A stretch of DNA of 6,052 nt from Cyanobacteria bacterium OH_CDB_58. GTDB taxonomy: Bacteria > Cyanobacteriota > Vampirovibrionia > Gastranaerophilales > Gastranaerophilaceae. The stretch is from positions 1-6,052 of the forward strand of contig JAEZLC010000207.1 of assembly GCA_023435965.1 (NCBI GenBank), read 5' to 3'. Below, one piece after another: positions 1 through 5,508 of this stretch. Every line of letters starts with the position of its first letter. Position 1 is the stretch's first letter. The translations under genes and the position numbers were made by a program. The notes under the pieces are model-generated. The model was not told the DNA's origin. It was given only the letters and a program-made list of their open reading frames with translations, and searched no databases.

Positions 1-842
1 GTGTATGCAAGACCTTGCTTTTCTCTTAGTTCTAAAAACAATCTGGAACTTAAGCCGCTTGAGCCCAAAATTGTGTTTAAAAGCGTAATAGCAGGGTAGT
101 CTTCACTGTGCAGTGACGGAAAAATCCAACCTTGAATTATTTGTGCCTGATTTGCATCTTCCTTTTCAATAGTTACTACTCTGTTGGCGTCAATCGTTGG
201 TTTTGGAAGATCTTTTGTTTCTTCAGGACTATTTGTCAAGTTTGCAAGGTGTGACGATAATAATGTTTTTGTGTTTTCTAATTCTACATCGCCCACAACG
301 CAAATATTCTTTTTGGATGAAGAAATTATGCTGTTATACGCTTCAATTATATCTTCTTTAGTTATGGAATCGATTGCTTCTAAAATTTTTGTGAAAGTAT
401 TTCCGTAGAAATGGTCTTTGTATAAGGTTTTATAGTAATTATCAAGGGCTTTTGTTCTTGGCGAATCTAATTCAGCTATTATTTCGCCTTTTAATTTTTC
501 TACTTCTTTGTCAAATGTGTCAAAATGTGAGTTTTTGATAATATCTTCAAGAAGTTCAAGCCCGAGATTAAAGTCTTCGTTGAGGCAAAGAAGCTTAAAT
601 CTGATAAAGTCGTTTTTGATTTCGCTGTATAGTTCTATAGCGTTTTCTTCAAGCTCTTGTGCTAACTGTTCAGAAGTACGATTTTTTGTGCCCTGTAAGA
701 AAAGCCTGTTTAAAAGAGTGTGAATTCCGGCTTTTTTTTCAGGGGTGTTCACTGTCATGTAAAAACTAAGAGCAATCCTTGGCGTATTAGGGTTTTGCTT
801 TATTACGGTTGATATTTCATTATTTAAGTTAAATTTTTCCAT
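1..842 (-). CDS. M16-family peptidase-like subunit, non-catalytic (R/Y) partner, 3' end cut off by window
   Basis: The first 280 residues are present; the rest lies beyond the left edge (M16B proteins usually have about 420). The fold is recognisable, but where the family has its zinc motif HxxEH this protein reads GIHTLLNRLFLQGT, so the aligned His, Glu and His become Thr42, Asn45 and Arg46. It should not bind catalytic zinc. It keeps the second family signature, SSRLFLELREKQGLAY, with Arg273 and Tyr280, the pair that contacts substrate in M16 enzymes. The ATG at 842 follows an AAGGA ribosome site with 6 nt spacing. It lies 22 bp downstream of the catalytic M16 gene, so co-transcription is very likely. 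In known two-gene M16B systems such as Sphingomonas SPH2681/SPH2682, a zinc subunit and an R/Y subunit form the active heterodimer; I infer the same here. No signal peptide is visible. The family assignment is firm; the substrate is unknown. Confidence 0.88.
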   Translation of the reverse strand, partial: MEKFNLNNEISTVIKQNPNTPRIALSFYMTVNTPEKKAGIHTLLNRLFLQGTKNRTSEQLAQELEENAIELYSEIKNDFIRFKLLCLNEDFNLGLELLEDIIKNSHFDTFDKEVEKLKGEIIAELDSPRTKALDNYYKTLYKDHFYGNTFTKILEAIDSITKEDIIEAYNSIISSSKKNICVVGDVELENTKTLLSSHLANLTNSPEETKDLPKPTIDANRVVTIEKEDANQAQIIQGWIFPSLHSEDYPAITLLNTILGSSGLSSRLFLELREKQGLAY

Positions 843-848
843 CTTTTT

Positions 849-853
849 TCCTT
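849..853 (-). promoter_or_regulatory. Ribosome binding site of the second M16 gene
   Basis: The minus strand reads AAGGA followed by 6 nt and then the ATG at 842. It lies wholly inside the 22-bp gap after the upstream M16 stop codon. The gap has no room for a separate promoter or terminator. Confidence 0.6.
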
Positions 854-864
854 TTATCTGAAAG

Positions 865-2202
865 TTAATCTTGAGGCATAAGGATAGAAACAGTTGCTTT
901 GTTTAAATCCAGATATTTTTTTGATGCTTCAAGAACATCTTCTATAGTAATACTCTCGAGTACTTCAAGATATTGATCCACCAGTTCCAGCCCGTCGCAG
1001 ACTGTCATGTAATAACCGATAGTTTCTGCTATTTCAGACACTGTTTCAGAGCTGTCAGCAAACCTCGCCTTTAATTTCTTTATGGCTTTTTTAAACTCTT
1101 TTTCAGAAATAGGCTCATTGTAGATTCCTGCTATTTGCTCTTTTAGAAGGTTTATTGCTGTTTCTTTGTGTTCCGGTTTGTAATTTGCCTGAACAAAGAA
1201 GTTTCCGCCGTCTCTGAAATTGTAATAGTCACAAGAAACAATGTTGAATATTGGCTCTTGAGATTTTTCTATAAGGTTTTGATATAGCCTTGAACTTTGG
1301 CCTTCTCCAAGCACAATTCCAATTATGTCAAGGATTATGCTGTCTTTTAATTCTGTTGCTTTTGGTCCAAGGTAGCCAAACATTACAAAAGCAGTGTTTG
1401 TATTTGCTTTGTTTTCAAGATATTTAGTTGTTTGGGTAGGTTCATCAATTTCGTATTTTTCGATTTGAGAATTTTCTCTTCCTTTGAAATCAAAGGCATT
1501 TGCTACTTTATCAGCAACTTTGTCAAAGTCAAAATCACCTACTATTATTGTTGTCATTTTATTTGGCGTGTAGTGTTTTGTGTAGTATTCGAGTATTGTT
1601 TCTCTCGGGATTGATGCTATTATTTCTGCTTCACCGATTACATCCCTTTTGTAAGGATGAGATGTATACATGTTATGGTTTAGTTCGTTGTAGGTTTTTG
1701 TCCAAGGTTGATCCTCACGCATTCTAATTTCTTCAATTACAACGTGACGCTCTCTTTTTACAGAAATATTTGTGTCTTTCAAGTCAAACGGTTCACCGAT
1801 TTCTTGAGGAGGAATTACAGGACCTAACATCATATCGGCGTGTAATTCTAATGCCAAATCGAAATATTTATCATCCGGGCCTTTTGGCAACGTTACATAA
1901 TAGAAAGTATAGTCTTTCCAGGTCGCAGCGTTTACAATGGCACCTTTTGCTTCTAATGTTTTATCGAATTCTCCGGCAGGATGTTTCTCTGTGCCTTTGA
2001 ACATTAAGTGTTCAAGGAAGTGTGAAATACCTGTGTTTTTATCATTTTCATTTATAGAGCCTGTTTTTACCCATGTGCTGACATTGACTAATCCGCCTTC
2101 TTTGTATGCCAGTACGATTTTATGACCACACTCTCTTTCAAATATTACAACCGGTTTTTGTAAAAACGGGTAATGAGTGGTTCTTTTTTGCATTTTATCC
2201 AT
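865..2202 (-). CDS. Zinc-dependent M16B peptidase, catalytic subunit
   Basis: This complete 445-residue protein is a normal length for single-unit M16B peptidases (processing-peptidase-like or YmxG-like). The inverted zinc motif HFLEH is at residues 61-65 within GISHFLEHLMFKGT. His61 and His65 would bind zinc and Glu64 would activate water. The third ligand is probably Glu158 in ERHVVIEEIRMRED (151-164), with Glu151 as the supporting acid. The distance from His65 to Glu158 is about 16 residues longer than the usual HxxEH-x76-E, because of an insert around residues 128-150. In the C-terminal half, SSRLYQNLIEKSQEPIF (303-319) has Ile311 and Phe319 where the conserved Arg and Tyr should be, so this subunit probably needs the R/Y partner encoded just downstream. 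No signal peptide or membrane segment is seen, so it is probably cytoplasmic. The start at 2202 is chosen because GAGGT lies 10 nt upstream; an in-frame ATG at codon 4 has worse spacing. Confidence 0.93.
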   Translation of the reverse strand: MDKMQKRTTHYPFLQKPVVIFERECGHKIVLAYKEGGLVNVSTWVKTGSINENDKNTGISHFLEHLMFKGTEKHPAGEFDKTLEAKGAIVNAATWKDYTFYYVTLPKGPDDKYFDLALELHADMMLGPVIPPQEIGEPFDLKDTNISVKRERHVVIEEIRMREDQPWTKTYNELNHNMYTSHPYKRDVIGEAEIIASIPRETILEYYTKHYTPNKMTTIIVGDFDFDKVADKVANAFDFKGRENSQIEKYEIDEPTQTTKYLENKANTNTAFVMFGYLGPKATELKDSIILDIIGIVLGEGQSSRLYQNLIEKSQEPIFNIVSCDYYNFRDGGNFFVQANYKPEHKETAINLLKEQIAGIYNEPISEKEFKKAIKKLKARFADSSETVSEIAETIGYYMTVCDGLELVDQYLEVLESITIEDVLEASKKYLDLNKATVSILMPQD

Positions 2203-2212
2203 TGATTAAACG

Positions 2213-2217
2213 ACCTC
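2213..2217 (-). promoter_or_regulatory. Ribosome binding site of the catalytic M16 gene
   Basis: The minus strand reads GAGGT with 10 nt to the ATG at 2202. The alternative ATG three codons further in would be 19 nt away, so this site favours the longer product. Confidence 0.55.
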
Positions 2218-2232
2218 AAATAATACTATCCT

Positions 2233-2241
2233 ATTGTAACA
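2233..2241 (-). promoter_or_regulatory. Candidate extended -10 promoter for the M16 pair
   Basis: The minus strand reads TGTTACAAT, which fits an extended -10 (TGn plus a hexamer with five of six matches to TATAAT). No good -35 is present; the best at a usable distance is TTAGCG with an 18-nt spacer. Transcription would begin near 2226 and leave about 24 nt of leader carrying the GAGGT ribosome site. The TTACAAT heptamer is repeated 13 bp upstream. The rest of the 107-bp gap between lipM and the M16 gene shows no convincing terminator, so readthrough from lipM is also possible. Confidence 0.42.
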
Positions 2242-2309
2242 AATAATTGTAAAATACGCTAATACTTATATCGCGTGATTTGTATAAGGTTTTTTATGCT
2301 CAATCGTAT

Positions 2310-3005
2310 TTATAAAGTCATTTTTTTAAATTTAAATTTAAAATACTTTTCAAAACCGCAAATAATGGCTTCAGAAATGTCCTTAATATCAAGCCCCGGT
2401 TTTATTTCTTCAATAGTTGTTATCGAATTTTTATCTATATTTTCATTGAAAATTTTCTTTATCATCTCAGCATCGTAGTCTATAAGTATAGATCCGTGTT
2501 GCATTATGTAGTTGTGTTTTCTTAATTGAGCCGATCCTATAAGTTTTTTTTCATTGTAGCTTAAATCAGCACCTGTACTTATTGACATACAGTAGTCGTG
2601 TTTTGTGTTTGCTTTTTTGTTTTCAGGAAAATTTAGTTCAATGTCTAATTGTTTAAATCCTTCGCTCAATGCCCCTGAAATCTTTTTATAGGATTGAATT
2701 ACGCTATTGTGGCAGTCAAGAAAAGATTCCGGGCAAATAAATGCATAAGTTAGTTCTCTGTCGTGTAATAGTGCTCTGCCACCGGTTAATCGTCTTACTA
2801 TATCTATCTCATTAAGTTCGCAATATTCTTTGTTAATTGTAGATTCATTTTGATTTCGTCCAAGGGAGACACATTTTGGATTCCACCCGTAGAGTCTGAG
2901 TATGGGTTCTGCTAATTTGTTTTCAATCGCAAAATCAAGCAAACGTTCGTCTTCTGCCATATTTATTTTGCCGTTATTCACTTTATAGTCGAATAGTATT
3001 GCCAT
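2310..3005 (-). CDS. lipM: Octanoyl-[acyl-carrier-protein]:protein N-octanoyltransferase, LipM type
   Basis: This 231-residue protein belongs to the biotin/lipoate protein ligase fold family. It would move octanoyl from acyl carrier protein to a lysine of lipoyl domains (or GcvH), the first step of lipoate synthesis, in the cytoplasm. RRLTGGRALLHDRELTY at 71-87 matches the LipM form rather than the LplA form (RRxSGGGAVYHD). KKLIGSAQLR (153-162) supplies the conserved lysine (Lys154) and MQHGSI follows at 168-173. Cys139, 15 residues before that lysine, sits where LipM carries its catalytic cysteine, which LplA ligases lack. I chose the ATG at 3005; a TTG at 3014 would add three residues. Neither has a ribosome site, and the likely promoter leaves almost no leader. 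The C-terminus ends in an alternating Phe/Lys stretch. No lipA or lipoate-dependent enzyme is in view. A lipoate ligase or a LipL amidotransferase are the alternatives. Confidence 0.83.
   Translation of the reverse strand: MAILFDYKVNNGKINMAEDERLLDFAIENKLAEPILRLYGWNPKCVSLGRNQNESTINKEYCELNEIDIVRRLTGGRALLHDRELTYAFICPESFLDCHNSVIQSYKKISGALSEGFKQLDIELNFPENKKANTKHDYCMSISTGADLSYNEKKLIGSAQLRKHNYIMQHGSILIDYDAEMIKKIFNENIDKNSITTIEEIKPGLDIKDISEAIICGFEKYFKFKFKKMTL
2325..2342. repeat. Three tandem TTTAAA hexamers in the 3' end of lipM
   Basis: Three perfect copies of TTTAAA run head to tail inside the last codons of lipM, where they encode alternating Lys and Phe. The unit is six bases, so copy-number change would keep the reading frame. 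It may simply reflect AT-rich codon use for Phe and Lys. Confidence 0.5.
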
Positions 3006-3014
3006 AGTAGTCAA

Positions 3015-3043
3015 TTTATAACACAGATGAATTACTTTATAAA
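3015..3043 (-). promoter_or_regulatory. Candidate promoter of lipM, overlapping the rubrerythrin promoter
   Basis: On the minus strand, TTTATA (3043-3038) and TATAAA (3020-3015) are 17 nt apart, and the downstream box is preceded by TG to give the extended -10 TGTTATAAA. Initiation about 6-7 nt below the -10 would fall near 3008, only a few bases before the lipM ATG at 3005. This fits the absence of a ribosome binding site and argues against the TTG start at 3014. Confidence 0.42.
3015..3043 (+). promoter_or_regulatory. Candidate promoter of rubrerythrin, same boxes read in the other direction
   Basis: The element is symmetric, so the plus strand also reads TTTATA (3015-3020), 17 nt, TATAAA (3038-3043). 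Transcription would start near 3050 and give a leader of about 20 nt that includes the GGAGG at 3060. Both boxes are plain AT-rich hexamers, so chance is a real alternative. Confidence 0.38.
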
Positions 3044-3059
3044 TAAAAGAAATATAACT

Positions 3060-3064
3060 GGAGG
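3060..3064 (+). promoter_or_regulatory. Strong ribosome binding site of rubrerythrin
   Basis: GGAGG with 5 nt before the ATG at 3070 is the best Shine-Dalgarno match in the window. It suggests rubrerythrin is well translated, in contrast to the divergent lipM, which has none. Confidence 0.75.
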
Positions 3065-3069
3065 ATAAA

Positions 3070-3648
3070 ATGGATAAGCCTTTGTTGAGAGGTTCAAAGA
3101 CCGAAAAAAATTTAATGAGAGCTTTTACCGGGGAGTCTCAAGCTCGAAATAGATATACAATGTTTTCATCGATTGCCAAAAAAGAAGGATATGAACAAAT
3201 ATCTTCTCTTTTTCTTATGACTGCTGATAATGAAAAAGAGCACGCAAAAATATTTTATAAGTTCATAAAGAACAGCCCGATAGAATTTTCTGTACAAATG
3301 CCTCATTGTCTGGGTAGCACTTATGATAATCTTATATGCTCTGCTCACGGTGAATACGATGAGTGGCACGATATTTACCCGACTTTTGCATCTGAGGCAG
3401 AAGATGAAGGTTTTTATGAAATAGCAGCTGCTTTTAGAAATGTCTCTCTTGTAGAAAAACATCATGACGCAAGGTTTAAAAAATTAGCTCAAAATATTCA
3501 AGAGCATTTGGTTTTTACCAAGGCAATCGAAATAGTGTGGCACTGTAGAAACTGTGGCTATACACCTACATCTGCAAATGCACCAGAAGTTTGTCCTGTG
3601 TGTCATCATCCTCGTGCATATTTCGAGGTGTTGTGCGATAACTTTTAA
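3070..3648 (+). CDS. rbr: Rubrerythrin, diiron peroxidase with C-terminal rubredoxin domain
   Basis: This 192-residue protein is full length for a classical rubrerythrin, a cytoplasmic enzyme that reduces hydrogen peroxide with electrons from rubredoxin or NADH-linked donors, mainly in anaerobes. The ferritin-like four-helix domain spans about 10-145. All expected iron ligands are visible: Glu22 (GESQARNRY), Glu55 and His58 (NEKEHA), Glu95 and Glu98 (GEYDEW), Glu129 and His132 (VEKHHDARF). The rubredoxin-like domain at 155-188 has both knuckles, Cys159-x2-Cys162 and Cys175-x2-Cys178, followed by the typical HPRAYFEV ending. The start is fixed by GGAGG 5 nt upstream. It is divergent from lipM and convergent with the TPR gene, so it is probably transcribed alone. 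Its stop codon ends at 3648, directly against the TPR stop codon. Nothing looks degraded. Confidence 0.97.
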   Translation: MDKPLLRGSKTEKNLMRAFTGESQARNRYTMFSSIAKKEGYEQISSLFLMTADNEKEHAKIFYKFIKNSPIEFSVQMPHCLGSTYDNLICSAHGEYDEWHDIYPTFASEAEDEGFYEIAAAFRNVSLVEKHHDARFKKLAQNIQEHLVFTKAIEIVWHCRNCGYTPTSANAPEVCPVCHHPRAYFEVLCDNF

Positions 3649-5310
3649 TTAAACTTCAAATAAAGCGAATAAACGTTCTTCAATATCTGATTCTTCTATT
3701 TCTTCTGTTAGTTTATTCAAATTGGCGGCCATCTGGAAATTTTTGGCCGCTTCCATTTTTTCACCCAACATCTGTTGTGCTCTCGCTAGATTAAAATAAG
3801 CAAGAGTATAATTTGGGTTTAATTCTATTGCTTGCTCAAATAAGGAAACAGATTCTTCGATATTTCCGATACCGTCGAGATAAATTACCCCAAGGTTGTT
3901 GTAAGCGATTTCGTATTCTGGATTTAAAGAAATTGATTTGTTGTAAGCTAATATAGCCTCTTCAAGGAAATCTCTTTCCCATAGAGCCATCGCACATTTG
4001 CTGTAAGCTCTGGCGTTTTCAGGATTTATAGTTATTGCATCGCAGTATGATTTTATCGCAAGCTCCATATCGTCTTGATCAAAATATATATCGCCAATAC
4101 TAAGATGTGCTTCATCACACTTAGGATCAAGAACCAATGATGTTTGATATAGTGCTATTGCAGCTTCAGGATTGTTTTTTACATTATAATGAACTGTTCC
4201 TAGTGCCTGACAGACAACGGCCGTCCATTCGTTATCAGGATTTAAATTGATTGCTATTTGATAGTGTTCTATCGCTTCTTCATATTGCTCAGCTTGAACT
4301 AAGGAGTAAGCCAAGGAGTTGTGATAGAAAGGATTAGTGCCATCGATTTCGGTAGCAAGCTTGAAAGCGTTAACAGAATTTAAAACATCTTCTTTTCTTA
4401 GATATAAATGTCCTAATTCATAATAAATCCTGTCATTTCTGCCTTCAATTTCTAAAATCCTGCTGTAGCAATCTATCGCTTCATCGATTTTGTCCTCAAA
4501 GTAAGTCTGAATTATAGTCGCAATTTTTATTAATATGTCTCTGTTGTAAGGATTTGCTTCAAGTGCTTTTCTATAACAATCTATAGCAATTTCGGGAGCA
4601 TCATTTTGTATGCTTATGTCACCTATTTTTTTATAGAAAAGTTCTTCTTGACCTGTTTTATCAGCAGCAATGTCGTACGTTTTTATTGCTAAAGAATGTT
4701 GTTTGGTTTTCTCAAGAATTTCGCCGACTAAACTGTATAAGCAGGTACTAAGTGATTTCGATAAGCTTTTGTGTAGCATTCTTAAGGACGCATAATCAAA
4801 GCACATGGTTAAACTGCCGGAGCATAAATAGTACATGGTTTTTGCAAATTCTTTAAAGCTTGGTTTATTCTTGTGCATTTTTGTCATGAGCATAATCGCA
4901 AGAACCAGTCTTGGTCTTGCTGCCATTAAAGGATTAATTTTTATTGCTTCTTTAAATTCTTTCTCAGCTTCTTCATATTCTTGAGCCAGGTTTAAAAAAT
5001 ACCCGGTATAAAGCCTTGCATTGGGATTTTTTGGAGATATGCTGACTGCTGATCTGCATTGTTCAATAGCTGCAGTGAGCGTTATTTGCCCATTTTCCCA
5101 CAATAAGCTTGCCAGACGGTAATAAGTTTCTGCAACATTAGGATTTAGCTTAATAGTATCTATGTAATAATCGATGGCTTCGTTCAAGTCATTCTTATTT
5201 AATCTTATTAAATAATTTTCGTGAGCTTTTCTTGCCAGTTCTAATACAGTTTCAACGTTTTTAGGCTCGTGTTGAATGCTAATTTCTGTATTGCTAATGT
5301 CTTGTTGCAT
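3649..5310 (-). CDS. Large tetratricopeptide-repeat (TPR) protein
   Basis: This 553-residue protein is made almost entirely of TPR helix pairs and has no enzyme domain, signal peptide or membrane segment, so it is probably a cytoplasmic scaffold. I count about 12 units, roughly at 25-57, 60-94, 96-127, 191-222, 225-254, 258-288, 294-325, 328-359, 363-396, 399-430, 433-464, 467-499 and a final one at 502-532; some are degenerate. Several end in the Asn-Pro turn (LNP, INP, ANP) and carry the EEAI/EAI helix-B signature, as in ALAYFNLARAQ-like helices near the C-terminus. Residues 128-190 do not fit the repeat and form an inset with Met and Cys residues. The C-terminal 20 residues are acidic (EEIEESDIEE). 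The ATG at 5310 has GAGGA 4 nt upstream. It lies alone on its strand between two plus-strand genes. TPR arrays bind partner proteins; the partner here is unknown. Confidence 0.92.
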   Translation of the reverse strand: MQQDISNTEISIQHEPKNVETVLELARKAHENYLIRLNKNDLNEAIDYYIDTIKLNPNVAETYYRLASLLWENGQITLTAAIEQCRSAVSISPKNPNARLYTGYFLNLAQEYEEAEKEFKEAIKINPLMAARPRLVLAIMLMTKMHKNKPSFKEFAKTMYYLCSGSLTMCFDYASLRMLHKSLSKSLSTCLYSLVGEILEKTKQHSLAIKTYDIAADKTGQEELFYKKIGDISIQNDAPEIAIDCYRKALEANPYNRDILIKIATIIQTYFEDKIDEAIDCYSRILEIEGRNDRIYYELGHLYLRKEDVLNSVNAFKLATEIDGTNPFYHNSLAYSLVQAEQYEEAIEHYQIAINLNPDNEWTAVVCQALGTVHYNVKNNPEAAIALYQTSLVLDPKCDEAHLSIGDIYFDQDDMELAIKSYCDAITINPENARAYSKCAMALWERDFLEEAILAYNKSISLNPEYEIAYNNLGVIYLDGIGNIEESVSLFEQAIELNPNYTLAYFNLARAQQMLGEKMEAAKNFQMAANLNKLTEEIEESDIEERLFALFEV

Positions 5311-5314
5311 GCTT

Positions 5315-5319
5315 TCCTC
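5315..5319 (-). promoter_or_regulatory. Ribosome binding site of the TPR gene
   Basis: The minus strand reads GAGGA with 4 nt (AAGC) to the ATG at 5310. The short spacing is acceptable and supports this start codon. Confidence 0.55.
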
Positions 5320-5412
5320 GTGAACAGTCTATTTCTCCCTTTAAACATTCGGCAGAATCAGTCTCTTTGTTCAAATTATTTTTAAAATATCAACTATATA
5401 AATTAGATATTT

Positions 5413-5441
5413 AGTTTAACATTTCTTAATATTTTCGTCAA
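5413..5441 (-). promoter_or_regulatory. Candidate sigma70-type promoter of the TPR gene
   Basis: The minus strand has TTGACG (5441-5436, five of six matches to TTGACA), a 17-nt spacer and TAAACT (5418-5413, four of six matches to TATAAT). Transcription would begin near 5406 and leave a leader of about 95 nt. That leader contains no obvious hairpin or uORF that I would defend. Confidence 0.48.
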
Positions 5442-5466
5442 AACAATCAATTAATCTGAGAAAACA

Positions 5467-5481
5467 TACTTTATTAAAGTA
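5467..5481. promoter_or_regulatory. Perfect palindrome, candidate operator
   Basis: TACTTTA-T-TAAAGTA is an inverted repeat with two 7-bp arms and a single central base. It ends 3 bp before the -10-like TAAAAT at 5485, so a bound dimer would cover the -35 and spacer region of the plus-strand gene starting at 5509. No sequence of a known regulator family is recognised. AT-rich composition makes chance possible. Confidence 0.35.
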
Positions 5482-5484
5482 GGT

Positions 5485-5490
5485 TAAAAT
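5485..5490 (+). promoter_or_regulatory. Candidate -10 box of the gene starting at 5509
   Basis: TAAAAT matches TATAAT at five of six positions and lies 18 nt before the start codon, so the leader would be short (about 12 nt). No -35 is recognisable at 16-18 nt upstream. That would suit an activator-dependent promoter, or a promoter elsewhere. Confidence 0.3.
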
Positions 5491-5497
5491 AGATTTT

Positions 5498-5501
5498 GGG
5501 G
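5498..5501 (+). promoter_or_regulatory. Weak ribosome binding site of the gene starting at 5509
   Basis: GGGG followed by 7 nt before the ATG at 5509 is the only purine-rich match upstream. It supports this ATG, which begins an uninterrupted reading frame to the window edge. Confidence 0.4.
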
Positions 5502-5508
5502 TAGTTAT

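Noticed and set aside
184..723. Two plus-strand open frames (184-408 and 508-723)
   Set aside because: They lie opposite the M16 partner gene, have Ser/Phe-rich low-complexity translations and no ribosome site, and the minus-strand frame shows clear family motifs.
1432..2125. Several overlapping plus-strand open frames
   Set aside because: All are antisense to the catalytic M16 gene, mutually overlapping and without domain features.
2265..2288. Hairpin CTTATA-N12-TATAAG followed by a T run on the plus strand
   Set aside because: The stem is only 6 AT-rich pairs and the T run is on the strand with no upstream gene. For lipM, on the other strand, no T run follows the stem. I do not call it a terminator.
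2310..3014. LplA-type lipoate ligase as the identity of this gene
   Set aside because: The TGGRALLHDRELTY motif and the cysteine 15 residues before the conserved lysine fit LipM; the LplA-type GGGAVYHD is absent.
3006..3069. PerR/Fur-type operator upstream of rubrerythrin
   Set aside because: I looked for TTATAATnATTATAA-like symmetry. The TTTATAA and TTATAAA arms are 15 bp apart, which does not fit that box.
3166..3465. 99-codon minus-strand open frame inside rubrerythrin
   Set aside because: The rubrerythrin frame has every ligand intact. The antisense product is a Phe/Lys/Ile-rich shadow.
3610..3628. Inverted repeat CCTCG-N9-CGAGG near the end of rubrerythrin
   Set aside because: The stem is five pairs, lies inside coding sequence that fits the conserved HPRAYFEV ending, and is not followed by a T tract.
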